From contig NZ_OY761810.1 in NCBI RefSeq assembly GCF_963664915.1, positions 1,440,661 through 1,504,660 of the forward strand: DNA of 64,000 nt, read 5' to 3'. The notes under the pieces are model-generated. The model searched no databases. It saw nothing but the letters and a program-made list of their open reading frames with translations, and was not told the DNA's origin. Of the stretch, positions 1 through 9,714 are shown piece after piece. Position 1 is the first letter of the stretch. Each line of letters opens with the position of its first letter. The stretch comes from an uncultured Caproiciproducens sp. GTDB lineage: Bacteria; Bacillota; Clostridia; Oscillospirales; Acutalibacteraceae. A program made the translations under genes and the position numbers.

Positions 1-779
1 ACAAAAGGAAAATCACCCGGCTCAATGACCGAACTGCCCGCGGCGGCGGAAGGCTCTTGTTTTCCGCGCGGCTGCAGCGCAGCATGGATACAGTCTACCA
101 CAACCGTGCGGTAAACTTCAAGTTCCGCGGCGTTTTTGTCCATACCCGAAATCACGTGCCACGGCGCGTTGCCGGTGGAGGTGTATTGGAGCATTTCATC
201 GAACGCGCGGTAATATTGATCATATTGACGGTTGCGTTTCCAGTCGGTTTCTGTTACGCGCCATTGCGTATTTTTGGAGCTTTCCAACTCTTCAAACCGC
301 TTTTTTTGTTCCTTTTTGCTGATGTGCAGGAAGAACTTTATAATCAGATATCCGTTGTCGGTCAGCTGACGTTCAAAGGTCTTAATATCGTCCATGCGGC
401 GATAGTTTTCACTCTCGTCAACATTGTCTTCCAGCCTTGCGACCGAAACCTCCTGATACCAGCTCCGGTCTAGTACGGAAATAACGCCCTGTTCAGGGAT
501 GTTCAGCCAGTGCCTCCATAAAAGCGGTTCCCTTTTCTCCAGCTCCGTCGGCGCAACAATGGAGGAAACCTTGAATCCGCGCGGGTCAAAGTTCAAAATC
601 AGGCTGGAAATCAGGCTGCCTTTTCCCGCCGCGCCCCAGCCCTCGAAAAGGATGATCACGGGCAGTTTGTTTTGTTTAACTGTTTGCGGAAGAGCGGCAA
701 GCGCGGCTTTCAGCTCTTTTGACTGCTGTTTCCACTCTTCTTTGGATATTTCTGTTTTCAGATCTGTTTTTTCGAGCAT
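1..779 (-). CDS. PPK2-family polyphosphate kinase / polyphosphate:AMP phosphotransferase, 3' end outside window
   Basis: Reading leftward from an ATG at 779, the frame stays open for 259 codons to the window edge, so the C-terminal part is missing. Residues near 46-60 read LFEGWGAAGKGSLI, the Walker A loop of PPK2 enzymes. Further on come the PPK2-type stretches NFDPRGFKV, LDRSWYQEV and FFLHISKKEQKKRFEEL. The last visible part (RGKQEPSAAAGS) looks like the linker between the two PPK2 domains of polyphosphate:AMP phosphotransferases, which are about 500 residues long. Such enzymes move phosphate between polyphosphate and nucleotides in the cytosol. A GGAGGTG ribosome binding site lies at 783-791. 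The gene is divergent from ruvC. The family is clear; one-domain versus two-domain form cannot be settled here. Confidence 0.85.
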   Translation of the reverse strand, partial: MLEKTDLKTEISKEEWKQQSKELKAALAALPQTVKQNKLPVIILFEGWGAAGKGSLISSLILNFDPRGFKVSSIVAPTELEKREPLLWRHWLNIPEQGVISVLDRSWYQEVSVARLEDNVDESENYRRMDDIKTFERQLTDNGYLIIKFFLHISKKEQKKRFEELESSKNTQWRVTETDWKRNRQYDQYYRAFDEMLQYTSTGNAPWHVISGMDKNAAELEVYRTVVVDCIHAALQPRGKQEPSAAAGSSVIEPGDFPF

Positions 780-889
780 AGGAACACCTCCAGCTTTCAT
801 ATCTGATTATATACTAAAATTCAGCAGAAACAAATATAACTTTGACGAAAATACCAATAAACACATTCTGCTAAAGTGCGCAGTTGGAC

Positions 890-918
890 TTCACTATTGA
901 TTGCTTATGTGATATAAT
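890..918 (+). promoter_or_regulatory. Candidate sigma-A promoter of the ruvCAB operon
   Basis: TTCACT (890-895) and TATAAT (913-918) are 17 bases apart, about 90 bases upstream of ruvC. The leader between them and ruvC contains a CGCCGGT/ACCGGCG hairpin near 960-985. The -35 box is only fair, so this is a candidate. Confidence 0.5.
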
Positions 919-1004
919 TAAACGAATATTATGGATTGCCGTAGCAATGGCACAGTACGCGCCGGTGGCAATGAAACCGGCGTAACATGGGAGCGGATTG
1001 TAAA

Positions 1005-1520
1005 ATGATTATCCTCGGAATTGACCCGGGTTATGCCATCGTGGGCTATGGAGTAATCCGTGCGGAACACGGACGGTTCCAGCCGTTGGAACATGGCGCG
1101 GTTGTCACAAAAGCGGGCGACGATTTTAACCGCCGGCTGGAGATCATTTATGACTCGCTGGCAAAAGTGATCGCTCACTGGAAGCCCGACGCCATATCCA
1201 TAGAAAAGTTGTATTTTCAGAACAATCAGAAAACAGCAATCGGTGTGGCCGAAGCCAGAGGAGTCATTCTTCTTGCAGCGCAAAAAGCAAAAATCGAGAT
1301 TTTTGAATATACGCCGCTGCAGGTTAAAATGGCGGTTACCGGCTATGGGCAGGCGATGAAACCGCAGGTAATGGAAATGACAAGACGGCTGCTCTGCCTG
1401 AAAGAGGTGCCGAAGCCGGACGATGCCGCGGATGCGCTCGCCATGGCGATCTGCCACGGGCAGGCTGCCGGCTCCGTTTTTCGTCAGCGTCTGCTGCACC
1501 GATCGGACTGTATAAAATAA
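1005..1520 (+). CDS. ruvC: Crossover junction endodeoxyribonuclease RuvC
   Basis: This is the 171-residue resolvase that cuts Holliday junctions after RuvAB branch migration. The protein opens with MIILGIDPG, which places the first catalytic aspartate at residue 7. The late DAADALAMAICH stretch carries the last acidic residues of the RuvC active site. An in-frame ATG exists 18 bases upstream at 987, but starting there would add six residues absent from the family. The GGGAG at 988-992 fits as the ribosome binding site for the ATG at 1005. ruvA follows after 21 bases and ruvB after that, so the three junction-processing proteins are probably made from one transcript. Confidence 0.95.
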   Translation: MIILGIDPGYAIVGYGVIRAEHGRFQPLEHGAVVTKAGDDFNRRLEIIYDSLAKVIAHWKPDAISIEKLYFQNNQKTAIGVAEARGVILLAAQKAKIEIFEYTPLQVKMAVTGYGQAMKPQVMEMTRRLLCLKEVPKPDDAADALAMAICHGQAAGSVFRQRLLHRSDCIK

Positions 1521-1541
1521 AGGAAAAGCAGGAGCGAAAAA

Positions 1542-2144
1542 ATGTTCTACAGTTTAAAGGGAAGTTTAATTCATATGGAACCGGGACTTGCGGTGGTGGA
1601 ATGTGGCGGGGTCGGCTTTAAATGCCTGACGACGCTCAGCACACAGCGTACGCTTCCCCAGATTGGGGAGCAGGTCACGCTGTACACGCATCTGAATGTG
1701 CGGGAGGACGCGCTGGATCTGTTCGGGTTTGCAACTCAGGGGGAGCTCAACTGCTTTAAAATGCTCACGGGAGTCAGCGGCGTCGGCCCGAAGGTCGGCC
1801 TTGCGATTCTCTCCGAGCTGGCGCCGGAGCAGGTAGCCATGGCGGTTGCGACCGGCGACAGCAAAACCCTCACCCGCGCAAGCGGAGTGGGCGCCAAGCT
1901 CGCGCAGCGCATCACGCTGGAACTGAAAGACAAGGTAAAAGGGATGCAGACAAGCGCAACGGGCTTCGCCCCCGCCGGAATTGTTTCGGCTTCGACGAAT
2001 GCGGGCGCGGCGGTAAACGCGCTGACTGTGCTCGGCTATTCGCCCACGGATGCGGCGGCAGTTGTCGGACGGTTTGACAGCACGCTGCCGGTGGAGGAAC
2101 TGATCCGCCAGTCCCTGAAGGCAATGGGAAGCGGCATGAAATAA
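1542..2144 (+). CDS. ruvA: Holliday junction branch migration protein RuvA
   Basis: RuvA binds the four-way junction as a tetramer and loads RuvB. The 200-residue protein has the family's usual length and start (MFYSLKGSLI, OB-fold). The paired helix-hairpin-helix motifs appear as LTGVSGVGPKVGLAIL and ASGVGAKLAQRI, near residues 76-126. After a flexible linker, the C-terminal RuvB-binding domain includes ALTVLGYSPTDAAAVV. A GCAGGAGCG ribosome binding site precedes the ATG. It sits between ruvC and ruvB in the usual Firmicute order. Confidence 0.95.
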   Translation: MFYSLKGSLIHMEPGLAVVECGGVGFKCLTTLSTQRTLPQIGEQVTLYTHLNVREDALDLFGFATQGELNCFKMLTGVSGVGPKVGLAILSELAPEQVAMAVATGDSKTLTRASGVGAKLAQRITLELKDKVKGMQTSATGFAPAGIVSASTNAGAAVNALTVLGYSPTDAAAVVGRFDSTLPVEELIRQSLKAMGSGMK

Positions 2145-2242
2145 AGATGAAAATTCATCAAATAAAAGAAATTAAATGATATATTAAAGATGTCATTTAA
2201 AAAAAGGAACCCCCGAAGCGAAAAAGGAGGGAGAACCGAAAA

Positions 2243-3304
2243 TTGAATTACGACGAAAATACAGACGATTATGATTTTGAAAACCGCATGGTGGCTCCCG
2301 AATACGCGCCGGAGGACGCCGAGGTTGAAAATCCGCTGCGCCCAAAGGTGCTTTCGGAATATATTGGGCAGGATAAAGTAAAAGAGAATCTTTCCGTTTT
2401 TATTGAGGCGGCGAAACAGCGCAGGGAAACGCTCGACCATGTGCTGCTCTATGGCCCGCCGGGGCTTGGCAAAACCACCCTTGCCGGAATTATCGCGAAT
2501 GAACTGAATGTCAATTTGCGCATTACGTCCGGCCCCGCAATTGAAAAACCGGGCGATCTGGCGGCGCTGCTCACCAACCTGAATCCGGGCGACGTGCTGT
2601 TTATCGACGAAGTGCACCGTCTGTCCCGCAGCGTGGAGGAAATTTTATACCCCGCTATGGAGGACTATGCGCTCGATATCATTACGGGAAAAGGACAGAT
2701 GGCGGCGTCCTATCATCTGCCTCTGCCGAAATTTACGCTGGTCGGAGCGACCACGCGCGCCGGGCAGCTTTCCGCGCCTCTGCGTGACCGTTTCGGCGTT
2801 GTGCTTCGACTGGAACTGTATTCCCCGCAGGAGCTGGCGCAAATTGTGACCCGAAGCGCGAAAATACTGGAGATTCCCATTGAGGCCGACGGCGCGCTTG
2901 AAATTGCCTCGCGCTCACGCGGTACGCCGCGTATTGCCAACCGGCTTTTAAAGCGGGTGCGCGACTTCGCGCAGGTGATCAGCGACGGCGTCATCACCTT
3001 CAATTCCGCGAAGATCGGCCTTGACCGGCTTGAAATTGATGAAACCGGCCTTGACGCGAACGATCGGCGCATGCTGAGTACGCTCATCCGCTTTTACAAC
3101 GGCGGTCCTGTGGGCCTTGAAACGCTTGCAGCAGCCATCGGCGAGGAAGCCGTGACCATTGAAGATATCTATGAGCCTTATCTAATGCAGATCGGTTTTT
3201 TGAGCAGAACCCCCCGAGGGCGATGTGCCACCCATGCGGCCTACCTGCATCTTGGTTTAACCCCGCCTAGCACAGTGGAAAACAATCAGCAAAAATTGTG
3301 TTAG
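2243..3304 (+). CDS. ruvB: Holliday junction branch migration DNA helicase RuvB
   Basis: RuvB is the hexameric AAA+ motor that drives branch migration on RuvA-bound junctions. The 353-residue protein has Walker [10 protein letters not shown] at residues 71-79, Walker [11 protein letters not shown], sensor 1 [10 protein letters not shown] and the arginine-finger region LRDRFG. It ends with a winged-helix domain finishing in [18 protein letters not shown]. The start is a TTG preceded by AAAAAGGAGGGAG. The roughly 20-residue tail after the last conserved motif ([14 protein letters not shown]) is a little longer than usual. The gap to ruvA is 98 A-rich bases with no terminator visible. Confidence 0.96.
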   Translation: MNYDENTDDYDFENRMVAPEYAPEDAEVENPLRPKVLSEYIGQDKVKENLSVFIEAAKQRRETLDHVLLYGPPGLGKTTLAGIIANELNVNLRITSGPAIEKPGDLAALLTNLNPGDVLFIDEVHRLSRSVEEILYPAMEDYALDIITGKGQMAASYHLPLPKFTLVGATTRAGQLSAPLRDRFGVVLRLELYSPQELAQIVTRSAKILEIPIEADGALEIASRSRGTPRIANRLLKRVRDFAQVISDGVITFNSAKIGLDRLEIDETGLDANDRRMLSTLIRFYNGGPVGLETLAAAIGEEAVTIEDIYEPYLMQIGFLSRTPRGRCATHAAYLHLGLTPPSTVENNQQKLC

Positions 3305-3322
3305 TCTTGAAAGGGGAATAAA

Positions 3323-4063
3323 ATGAACAACCTCAGAGATTTTGCCCGTCTGCATAAAAAGGAGTCTACAATTGTAGGCATTATTGTGGCAATTATTTTT
3401 GTGTTTTATTTTATCTTCTTCTTCACCGTAGGTATGCGGTATGATGAAACTTTTTTTACCAAGTCCTTTGAAGGTGATACCGCCTTTTACACCGGTTTAA
3501 CCGACCGGGGGAAAACGGATATCTCCGTTTCCGCTTCCAAAAGCGGTATAACGACGGTTACTTATCAGCTGGAAGGCTTTTCAAAGAAGACTTATTTTGT
3601 AACTGCTGATGCAGTAGATTATAATACTAAGAAATATTGCTCGATTGAAATTAAAAATGAGAACGGTAAAGAGCAATTCAGTGGAAGCTTTAGCAAAGGG
3701 TATTTATTCGATAAGAATGGTGAGCCGGTGGACGATTGGCGAAGCAAATTCAAGTCTTCAACAGGCATAGAATATTCCGACAGCGGTGAAGCACTGACCG
3801 CAACGGTGATAACCCATATAGCATTGTATAAATACGATATGATTCGGGGCAACCCGGCTTTTCTGGCTCAAGCACTGCTTTTATTTCTGATTGCGATATT
3901 GCATAGCATGTTCCCACTTGCAATCTTTTCAATGCTGCGACACATGATTAGGGTGGAAGACCCTCAGCCAAGCAATCAGTATTTGACAGTACAAAAAGCG
4001 GTCTGGTCTATTATCCCTGTAGTTGGGTTGGCATTCTTAATCAACGCTATTATTTTAGTATAA
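3323..4063 (+). CDS. Membrane protein of unknown function
   Basis: I do not recognise this 246-residue protein. One strongly hydrophobic helix lies near residues 16-38 (IVGIIVAIIFVFYFIFFFTV). A largely polar, beta-rich section of about 130 residues follows, then two more membrane helices near 180-203 and 222-245. A topology with a large domain outside the membrane is likely. A GAAAGGGGAATAAA ribosome binding site precedes the ATG. The gene lies 18 bases after ruvB and 31 before glmM, so it may be co-transcribed with both. Nothing shows a link to recombination or to amino-sugar synthesis. It may be a lineage-specific insertion into a conserved operon. Confidence 0.75.
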   Translation: MNNLRDFARLHKKESTIVGIIVAIIFVFYFIFFFTVGMRYDETFFTKSFEGDTAFYTGLTDRGKTDISVSASKSGITTVTYQLEGFSKKTYFVTADAVDYNTKKYCSIEIKNENGKEQFSGSFSKGYLFDKNGEPVDDWRSKFKSSTGIEYSDSGEALTATVITHIALYKYDMIRGNPAFLAQALLLFLIAILHSMFPLAIFSMLRHMIRVEDPQPSNQYLTVQKAVWSIIPVVGLAFLINAIILV

Positions 4064-4094
4064 TATAAAAATAATATTAGGAGTTGTTCATATT

Positions 4095-5444
4095 ATGGGA
4101 AGACTTTTTGGAACAGACGGCGTCAGAGGCATCGCAAACAGCGAGCTGACCTGTGAAATGGCAATGAATATCGGCCGTGCGGCGGCAATGGTGCTGACGG
4201 ACGGCAACCACCGGCACCCGAAAATCCTGATTGGAAAAGATACTCGTCTTTCCTCCGATATGCTTGAAAACGCCTTGACCGCCGGTTTGTGCTCGGTTGG
4301 GGCTAATGTAGTGCAGCTTGGTGTCGTGCCGACTCCGGCAGTTGCTTATCTGGTTGGAAAATACAAGGCGGACGCCGGCGTTATGCTGACCGCCAGCCAC
4401 AATCCCTGCGAATTCAACGGGATTAAGATCTTCAGCGGCGACGGCTACAAGCTGCCGGACGCGCTTGAGGAGCAGATAGAAGCAATTGTGCTTGACCATG
4501 CGCAAAAGCCGGACTGCCCGATCGGCGGCGATGTAGGAAGTGTGTCCTTCGCGCAGAATACCGTACGCGATTACATTGACCATATTAAAAGTACCGTTGC
4601 GTTTGCGCTGGACGGGATGAGAATCGGAATTGACTGCGCAAACGGCTCCGCCTGCCGTACCGCGGAAAAACTTTTTGCCGAACTCGGCGCGGAGTGCTTC
4701 ATGCTCTCTGACAGTCCGAACGGTATTAATGTGAATGACAACTGCGGTTCCACCCACATGGAGAACCTGATGTCTTTTGTAAAAGAGAATCAGCTTGACG
4801 CCGGTGTTGCGTTTGACGGCGATGCGGATCGCTGCCTTGCGGTTGACGATAAGGGACAGCTGGTGGACGGCGACTTCCTGATGGCCATCTGCGCCGCGGA
4901 TATGAAGAGCCGCGGCAAACTCAACAAGAATACCGCGGTCGGCACCATTATGACCAATATGGGCTTTAACCGCTTCTGTGACGACAACGGCATCAAATTT
5001 GCCGCGACAAAGGTCGGCGACCGCTACGTGTTGGAGGAAATGCTGCTTGAGGGCTACAATTTCGGCGGCGAGCAGAGCGGGCATATCATTTTTCTTGACT
5101 TTGCAACGACCGGCGACGGCGAACTGACGGCCGCACAGCTGATGAGCATTGTGCACCGCAGAGGGGCAAAGCTCTCCAGTCTTGGCACGCTGATGACGCG
5201 CTATCCGCAGATTATGGTCAATGTGGAAGTCAGCCCCGAGGGTAAACTGCGTTTCTACACTGATGACAAGGTGAAGGACGCCATTGAAAAAGCAAAACAG
5301 AAGCTGGGCGGCAACGGCCGCATCATTGTGCGTCCCTCCGGCACGGAGCCGCTGCTACGCGTCATGATTGAGGGCGAGGACTCCGAGTATATCGGCGTGC
5401 TTGCAAATTCTGTTGCCGACATTGTGCGGGACAGACTGGCGTAG
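4095..5444 (+). CDS. glmM: Phosphoglucosamine mutase
   Basis: GlmM turns glucosamine-6-phosphate into glucosamine-1-phosphate, the precursor of UDP-GlcNAc for peptidoglycan and teichoic acids. The 449-residue protein starts GRLFGTDGVRG, carries the phosphoserine loop TASHNP with Ser101, the metal loop DGDADRC, the sugar-binding GGEQSGH, and the phosphate-binding RPSGTEPLLRVMIEG at the C-terminus. All hallmark residues are present and the length is normal. The ribosome binding site TAGGAGTTG lies about 10 bases upstream. A 60-base gap separates it from the methyltransferase gene downstream. Confidence 0.96.
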   Translation: MGRLFGTDGVRGIANSELTCEMAMNIGRAAAMVLTDGNHRHPKILIGKDTRLSSDMLENALTAGLCSVGANVVQLGVVPTPAVAYLVGKYKADAGVMLTASHNPCEFNGIKIFSGDGYKLPDALEEQIEAIVLDHAQKPDCPIGGDVGSVSFAQNTVRDYIDHIKSTVAFALDGMRIGIDCANGSACRTAEKLFAELGAECFMLSDSPNGINVNDNCGSTHMENLMSFVKENQLDAGVAFDGDADRCLAVDDKGQLVDGDFLMAICAADMKSRGKLNKNTAVGTIMTNMGFNRFCDDNGIKFAATKVGDRYVLEEMLLEGYNFGGEQSGHIIFLDFATTGDGELTAAQLMSIVHRRGAKLSSLGTLMTRYPQIMVNVEVSPEGKLRFYTDDKVKDAIEKAKQKLGGNGRIIVRPSGTEPLLRVMIEGEDSEYIGVLANSVADIVRDRLA

Positions 5445-5504
5445 ACGATCGGAACAATCAGCTTTCGGCAAGAATAAATTAATGGAATAAAAGTAGGTAG
5501 CAAA

Positions 5505-6368
5505 TTGAGAACTGCAAACTGGAAGGATTATGAACTGCTGGATACTTCCGCGGGGGAAAGACTGGAACGCTGGGGCGATGTTGTCCTCATCCGGCCCGAC
5601 CCGCAGATCATCTGGAATACACCGAAAGATCACCCCATGTGGCGTGCGGCTAACGCGCGTTACCTTCGGTCAGCGACCGGCGGCGGCAGCTGGCAGGAAC
5701 TGAAAAAAGTGCCGCCGATGTGGAAAATCCATTACGGCGAACTGACTTTTCAGCTGAAAACCATGGGCTTTAAGCACACCGGTATTTTTCCCGAGCAGGC
5801 TGTCAACTGGGACTTCGCAATGAAAAAAATAAGTGCCGCCGGCAGGCCGGTCAAGGTGCTGAATCTTTTTGGTTATACCGGCGCGGCGTCGTTGGCCTGC
5901 CTCAAGGCAGGAGCGCAGGTTTGCCATGTGGACGCTTCCAAGGGAATGGTCGCATGGGCGAAGGAAAATGCTGCGGCGTCGGGCCTTGAATCGAAACCGG
6001 CGCGCTGGCTTGTGGATGACTGTTCTAAATTTGTCCAACGGGAACAGCGCAGGGGCAACACCTACGACGGTATCATTATGGATCCTCCGTCTTACGGACG
6101 CGGCCCCGGCGGCGAGGTGTGGAAGCTGGAAGAACAGCTTTACCCGCTTGTTGAAATGTGCGTGTCGATTCTTTCGGAAAATCCGCTGTTTTTTATTTTA
6201 AATTCTTATACAACAGGCCTGTCCCCGGCGGTAATGGAGTATCTTTTGGGCGTGCTGATCCAAAAAAAATTCGGCGGCCGTATCTCATCGGATGAAATCG
6301 GACTGCCGGTTACCGACAGCGGATTGGTGCTGCCCTGCGGCAGCACCGCGATCTGGGAAAGTAAATGA
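5505..6368 (+). CDS. Class I SAM-dependent methyltransferase, RlmI/RlmK-like
   Basis: This 287-residue protein has the SAM-binding motif [17 protein letters not shown] near residues 122-138, an acidic follow-on (HVDASKGMV), and the catalytic-type motif [11 protein letters not shown]. In the related RlmI/RlmK 23S rRNA cytosine-5 and guanine-7 methyltransferases, similar motifs bind SAM and position the base. It lacks the N-terminal PUA domain of RlmI, so the target RNA or other substrate is not known. The start is a TTG at 5505 with only a weak upstream AGGTAG. Its stop codon overlaps a possible ATG of the ECF operon, suggesting co-transcription. Confidence 0.8.
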   Translation: MRTANWKDYELLDTSAGERLERWGDVVLIRPDPQIIWNTPKDHPMWRAANARYLRSATGGGSWQELKKVPPMWKIHYGELTFQLKTMGFKHTGIFPEQAVNWDFAMKKISAAGRPVKVLNLFGYTGAASLACLKAGAQVCHVDASKGMVAWAKENAAASGLESKPARWLVDDCSKFVQREQRRGNTYDGIIMDPPSYGRGPGGEVWKLEEQLYPLVEMCVSILSENPLFFILNSYTTGLSPAVMEYLLGVLIQKKFGGRISSDEIGLPVTDSGLVLPCGSTAIWESK

Positions 6369-6391
6369 ACAATAAACAGGTAGGTACAGAA

Positions 6392-7267
6392 ATGGACTAT
6401 ATCAAAGCAGATAACATATCCTTTAGTTATGACGAGCCGGAAAACGAAGAGCAGCACGAAGTGCTCCGCGGCGTGTCGCTTGGCATAAAAAAGGGCGAGT
6501 TCGTAGCCCTCCTGGGACATAACGGTTCAGGAAAATCCACCATTGCCAAGACCTTCAACGCCATGCTGCTGCCAAGCGGCGGCAAGGTGTATGTGGATCA
6601 TATGGATACGATGGACGAAAGCGTGCTTTACGAAATACGCCGCCGCGTCGGATTGGTGCTGCAAAATCCGGACAACCAGCTTGTCGCGAGTATCGTCGAG
6701 GAAGATGTGGCCTTTGGCCCGGAAAATCTGGGTGTGCCGTCCGATGAAATCCGGAAGAGGGTGGACGACGCATTGAAGGCGGTTGAGATGTACGATTATC
6801 GTCTGAATGCGCCCTACAAGCTCTCCGGCGGGCAGAAGCAGCGCATTGCCATAGCGGGCATCATCGCCATGCAGCCCGACTGCATCGTGCTGGACGAGCC
6901 TACCGCAATGCTTGACCCGCGCGGACGCACAGAGGTTCTTGACACCATTCATAGACTGAATGATGAAAAGGGGATCACCATCGTCTTAATTACGCATTAT
7001 ATGGACGAAGCCGTTCAGGCCGACCGCATTATCGTAATGGACAACGGCAATATTTTGACCGAAGGCACCCCGCAGGAGGTGTTTTCGCAGGTGGAACTGC
7101 TCAAAAAGCATCAGCTTGATGTGCCGCAGGCCACGGAACTGATTTATCGTTTAAAAGCCGGCGGATTTGATCTGCCGGACTGCGCACTCACGATCGATGA
7201 ATGTGTTGCGGCGCTTGTGCCGCTTTTAAATAAAGCATCTATAGGAGAAACGTATGCCGATCATTGA
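6392..7267 (+). CDS. ecfA1: Energy-coupling factor transporter ATP-binding protein EcfA1
   Basis: EcfA1 and EcfA2 form the ATPase pair of a group II ECF transporter, which powers uptake of vitamins or metals through exchangeable S-components. The protein carries Walker [10 protein letters not shown], the Q-loop [13 protein letters not shown], signature LSGGQKQR, Walker B CIVLDEPT and the switch histidine in LITHYMDE. The ATG at 6392 gives about 291 residues starting [13 protein letters not shown] and has AGGTAGG upstream. An ATG at 6365, overlapping the previous stop, would add nine residues and is possible. The 3' end overlaps ecfA2 by 14 bases. No S-component gene lies nearby, so the substrate is unknown. 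Confidence 0.93.
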   Translation: MDYIKADNISFSYDEPENEEQHEVLRGVSLGIKKGEFVALLGHNGSGKSTIAKTFNAMLLPSGGKVYVDHMDTMDESVLYEIRRRVGLVLQNPDNQLVASIVEEDVAFGPENLGVPSDEIRKRVDDALKAVEMYDYRLNAPYKLSGGQKQRIAIAGIIAMQPDCIVLDEPTAMLDPRGRTEVLDTIHRLNDEKGITIVLITHYMDEAVQADRIIVMDNGNILTEGTPQEVFSQVELLKKHQLDVPQATELIYRLKAGGFDLPDCALTIDECVAALVPLLNKASIGETYADH

Positions 7268-8120
7268 AACAAAGAATTTAACATATACCTACGGGGAAGG
7301 AACCCCATTTTGCAAAACAGCGGTCGATGATGCGAATGTTTCTATTGAACAGGGTGAATTTATCGGGGTCATCGGGCATACCGGTTCCGGAAAATCCACC
7401 TTCATCCAACAGCTGAACGGCCTGCTGCGCCCCACGTCCGGCACCGTGCTCCTGAATGGAAAAGATATTTGGGCGGAGCCGAAAAAAATTCGAGCCGTGC
7501 GCTTTCAGGTCGGAATGGTGTTTCAGTACCCCGAGCATCAGCTTTTTGAGGAGACCGTGCTGAAGGATATTTCATTCGGTCCGGGCAACATGGGGCTTGA
7601 GAAGGATGAGGTTCTGAAACGCGCCCGCTGGGCCGCCGAGTTTGTCGGCCTGCATGAAGACCTTCTTGAAAAAAGTCCGTTTGAACTTTCGGGCGGCGAA
7701 AAACGGCGTGCCGCAATCGCAGGTGTTATCGCCATGGACCCGGATGTTCTGATTCTGGACGAGCCTACGGCGGGACTAGACCCCCGCGGGCGCGACGTGC
7801 TTTTGAGCCAGATCGTCAGTTATCACGAAGTCAGGCACAATACCATTCTGCTGGTTTCCCACAGCATGGAGGACATTGCCCGCACCGCAGACCGCGTTTT
7901 GGTGATGAATTCCGGCAAGGTTGCCATGTTCGATAAAACCGAAAACGTATTTGCCCGCGACACGGAGCTGGAAAAAATGGGTCTGCGCGTGCCGCAGATT
8001 ACAAAAATTATGTCTGCTTTAAAAACGAAGGGCTATCCTGTTACGACCGTGCTGACGATTGAACAGGCGCTCCGGCAGCTGATGCCGCTTTTGGAAAAAG
8101 GAGGCCGGAAACATGGTTAG
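7254..8120 (+). CDS. ecfA2: Energy-coupling factor transporter ATP-binding protein EcfA2
   Basis: The second ATPase of the ECF module, 288 residues. Walker [11 protein letters not shown]-loop [13 protein letters not shown], signature LSGGEKRR, Walker B VLILDEPT and the switch histidine in LLVSHSMED are intact. The signature GGEKRR differs from GGQKQR in EcfA1, as is typical of the A1/A2 pair. The gene overlaps ecfA1 by 14 bases and ecfT by 8, so the three subunits are translationally linked and likely made in fixed ratio. The ribosome binding site TAGGAGAAACG lies inside the end of ecfA1. Confidence 0.95.
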   Translation: MPIIETKNLTYTYGEGTPFCKTAVDDANVSIEQGEFIGVIGHTGSGKSTFIQQLNGLLRPTSGTVLLNGKDIWAEPKKIRAVRFQVGMVFQYPEHQLFEETVLKDISFGPGNMGLEKDEVLKRARWAAEFVGLHEDLLEKSPFELSGGEKRRAAIAGVIAMDPDVLILDEPTAGLDPRGRDVLLSQIVSYHEVRHNTILLVSHSMEDIARTADRVLVMNSGKVAMFDKTENVFARDTELEKMGLRVPQITKIMSALKTKGYPVTTVLTIEQALRQLMPLLEKGGRKHG

Positions 8121-8928
8121 AGATATTACACTCGGGCAGTATTTTCCCGGCAAATCCTTTATTCACCGCCTTGATCCGCGGGTAAAGATCATTATTACTT
8201 TTATCTATATCATTTTTATTTTCGTGGCATCTAATTTTGAAGGCCTGCTGACGATGTTGGCTTTGATCTTCGGGGTTTTGCTGCTGTCGGGCGTCCCTCT
8301 TAAACAGTATTTTAAAAGTCTAAAAGCCATCTTATTTGTTGTCATTTTTACTTCGGTGCTGAACCTGTTTTACGGCGGCGGTACACCGCTTTGGAGCTGG
8401 GGCTTTATTCAGATCACAACCGGCGGCGTTTCCAACGCCATTTTTATCACGATCCGGATTGTCAGCCTGATTCTTTTCAGCTCCGTTTTGACTTTTACCA
8501 CTTCCCCCACGGAACTAACCGACGCGCTTGAACGCATTATGAAGCCGCTGAAATTGCTTCACGTCAAGGTGCATGAAATTGCAATGATGATGACGATTGC
8601 GCTCCGCTTTGTGCCGACGCTGCTTGAAGAAACCGATAAAATCATGAGCGCGCAGAAAGCGCGCGGCGCCGATATGGAAAGCGGCGGGCTGATGCAGAGA
8701 ATCAAGGCGTTGATTCCCGTCTTGATTCCGCTGTTTGTCTCCTCTTTCCGCCGTGCTTATGATCTTGCCATGGCGATGGAATGCCGCTGTTATCACGGCG
8801 GGGAAGGCCGTACGAAAATGAAAGTGCTGCATGCGACCTCACTGGACGCTGTGGCGATAGCTTCAACTTTGGTGATTTGCGCTGTGGTGCTGTTTTGCGG
8901 AATCTATTTTCCGGCGGCCATGCGATAA
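8113..8928 (+). CDS. ecfT: Energy-coupling factor transporter transmembrane protein EcfT
   Basis: EcfT is the membrane scaffold that joins the two ATPases to an S-component. The 271-residue protein starts with SFIHRLDPRVKIIITF and has a series of hydrophobic helices. It carries Ala-Arg-Gly coupling motifs of the family, clearly in SAQKARGADMESGG and in a second, looser form near AMECRCYHGGEGRT. The ribosome binding site AAAAAGGAGGCC sits at the end of ecfA2. truA begins 36 bases later, an order common in Firmicutes. Confidence 0.94.
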   Translation: MVRDITLGQYFPGKSFIHRLDPRVKIIITFIYIIFIFVASNFEGLLTMLALIFGVLLLSGVPLKQYFKSLKAILFVVIFTSVLNLFYGGGTPLWSWGFIQITTGGVSNAIFITIRIVSLILFSSVLTFTTSPTELTDALERIMKPLKLLHVKVHEIAMMMTIALRFVPTLLEETDKIMSAQKARGADMESGGLMQRIKALIPVLIPLFVSSFRRAYDLAMAMECRCYHGGEGRTKMKVLHATSLDAVAIASTLVICAVVLFCGIYFPAAMR

Positions 8929-8963
8929 CAGAAAACAACCGGCATGGAGGAAGGGGCGGCGAT

Positions 8964-9713
8964 ATGAGAAATCTGCTTATGACCATTTGTTACGACGGTT
9001 CTAACTATCATGGCTGGCAGATACAGAAGAACGCCGTTTCCGTACAGCAGGTCTTTCAGGAGGCGCTTTTTAAGGTCATTGGTGAAAAGCCGGACATTAA
9101 AGGGTGCAGCCGCACCGATTCATTTGTGCACGCAAGGCAGTACTGCATCAGCCTGAAAACAGATCATTTGATTCCCTGTGAGCGCCTTGTCGGCGCGCTG
9201 AATCATTTTCTGCCGGAGGACATCGCGATATTGGAATGCCGGGAAGTATCGCCTGAATTTCATGCGCGCTATTCCTGTGAGGGAAAAGAATATATTTATC
9301 AGATATGGAACAGTCAGATACGCAATCCTTTTTTAAATCATCGGGCACTGCATTACTGGTACAGCCTTGATGAGAAACGCCTCAACGAAGCCGCCGCTTT
9401 CTTTGTGGGTACGCACGACTTCAGTTCCTTCTGTACCATGGACGCGCGTGAGCGCGGCAATATGGCGCGTACCGTTACAAAAGCGGAAGTGAAAAGGGAG
9501 GGTGACCTTGTCACCTTTACGGTAGCGGCCGACGGCTTTCTGTACAATATGGTCCGCATTATGGTCGGCACGCTTCTGCGTGTGGCGCAGGGGAAACTGG
9601 AACCGCGGGATGTCGCGGGTATTATCGAAGCGAAAAACCGCTCCGCTGCGGGACCGACCGCACCGCCTTACGGGCTGTTTTTAAACCGTGTTTTTTATGA
9701 GGATGTGAAATGA
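8964..9713 (+). CDS. truA: tRNA pseudouridine(38-40) synthase TruA
   Basis: TruA converts uridines 38-40 in the tRNA anticodon arm to pseudouridine. From the ATG at 8964 the protein is 249 residues, the family norm. It begins NLLMTICYDGSNYHGWQ, and the catalytic aspartate is Asp52 in GCSRTDSFVHA. The C-terminal GFLYNMVRIMVGTLL motif is present. The frame is open further upstream to 8781, but that stretch overlaps ecfT and encodes nothing family-like. GGAGGAAGG, 8-16 bases before 8964, decides the start. Confidence 0.94.
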   Translation: MRNLLMTICYDGSNYHGWQIQKNAVSVQQVFQEALFKVIGEKPDIKGCSRTDSFVHARQYCISLKTDHLIPCERLVGALNHFLPEDIAILECREVSPEFHARYSCEGKEYIYQIWNSQIRNPFLNHRALHYWYSLDEKRLNEAAAFFVGTHDFSSFCTMDARERGNMARTVTKAEVKREGDLVTFTVAADGFLYNMVRIMVGTLLRVAQGKLEPRDVAGIIEAKNRSAAGPTAPPYGLFLNRVFYEDVK

Positions 9714-9714
9714 C

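Noticed and set aside
499..900. Rightward frame opposite the polyphosphate kinase
   Set aside because: The opposite strand carries PPK2 motifs and a proper ribosome binding site; this frame is its shadow.
960..985. Riboswitch in the ruvC leader
   Set aside because: Two short hairpins can be drawn, but no conserved riboswitch core or terminator is present.
4077..5156. Long frame antisense to glmM
   Set aside because: It lies fully opposite a well-conserved enzyme, follows its codon pattern in mirror and has no family features.
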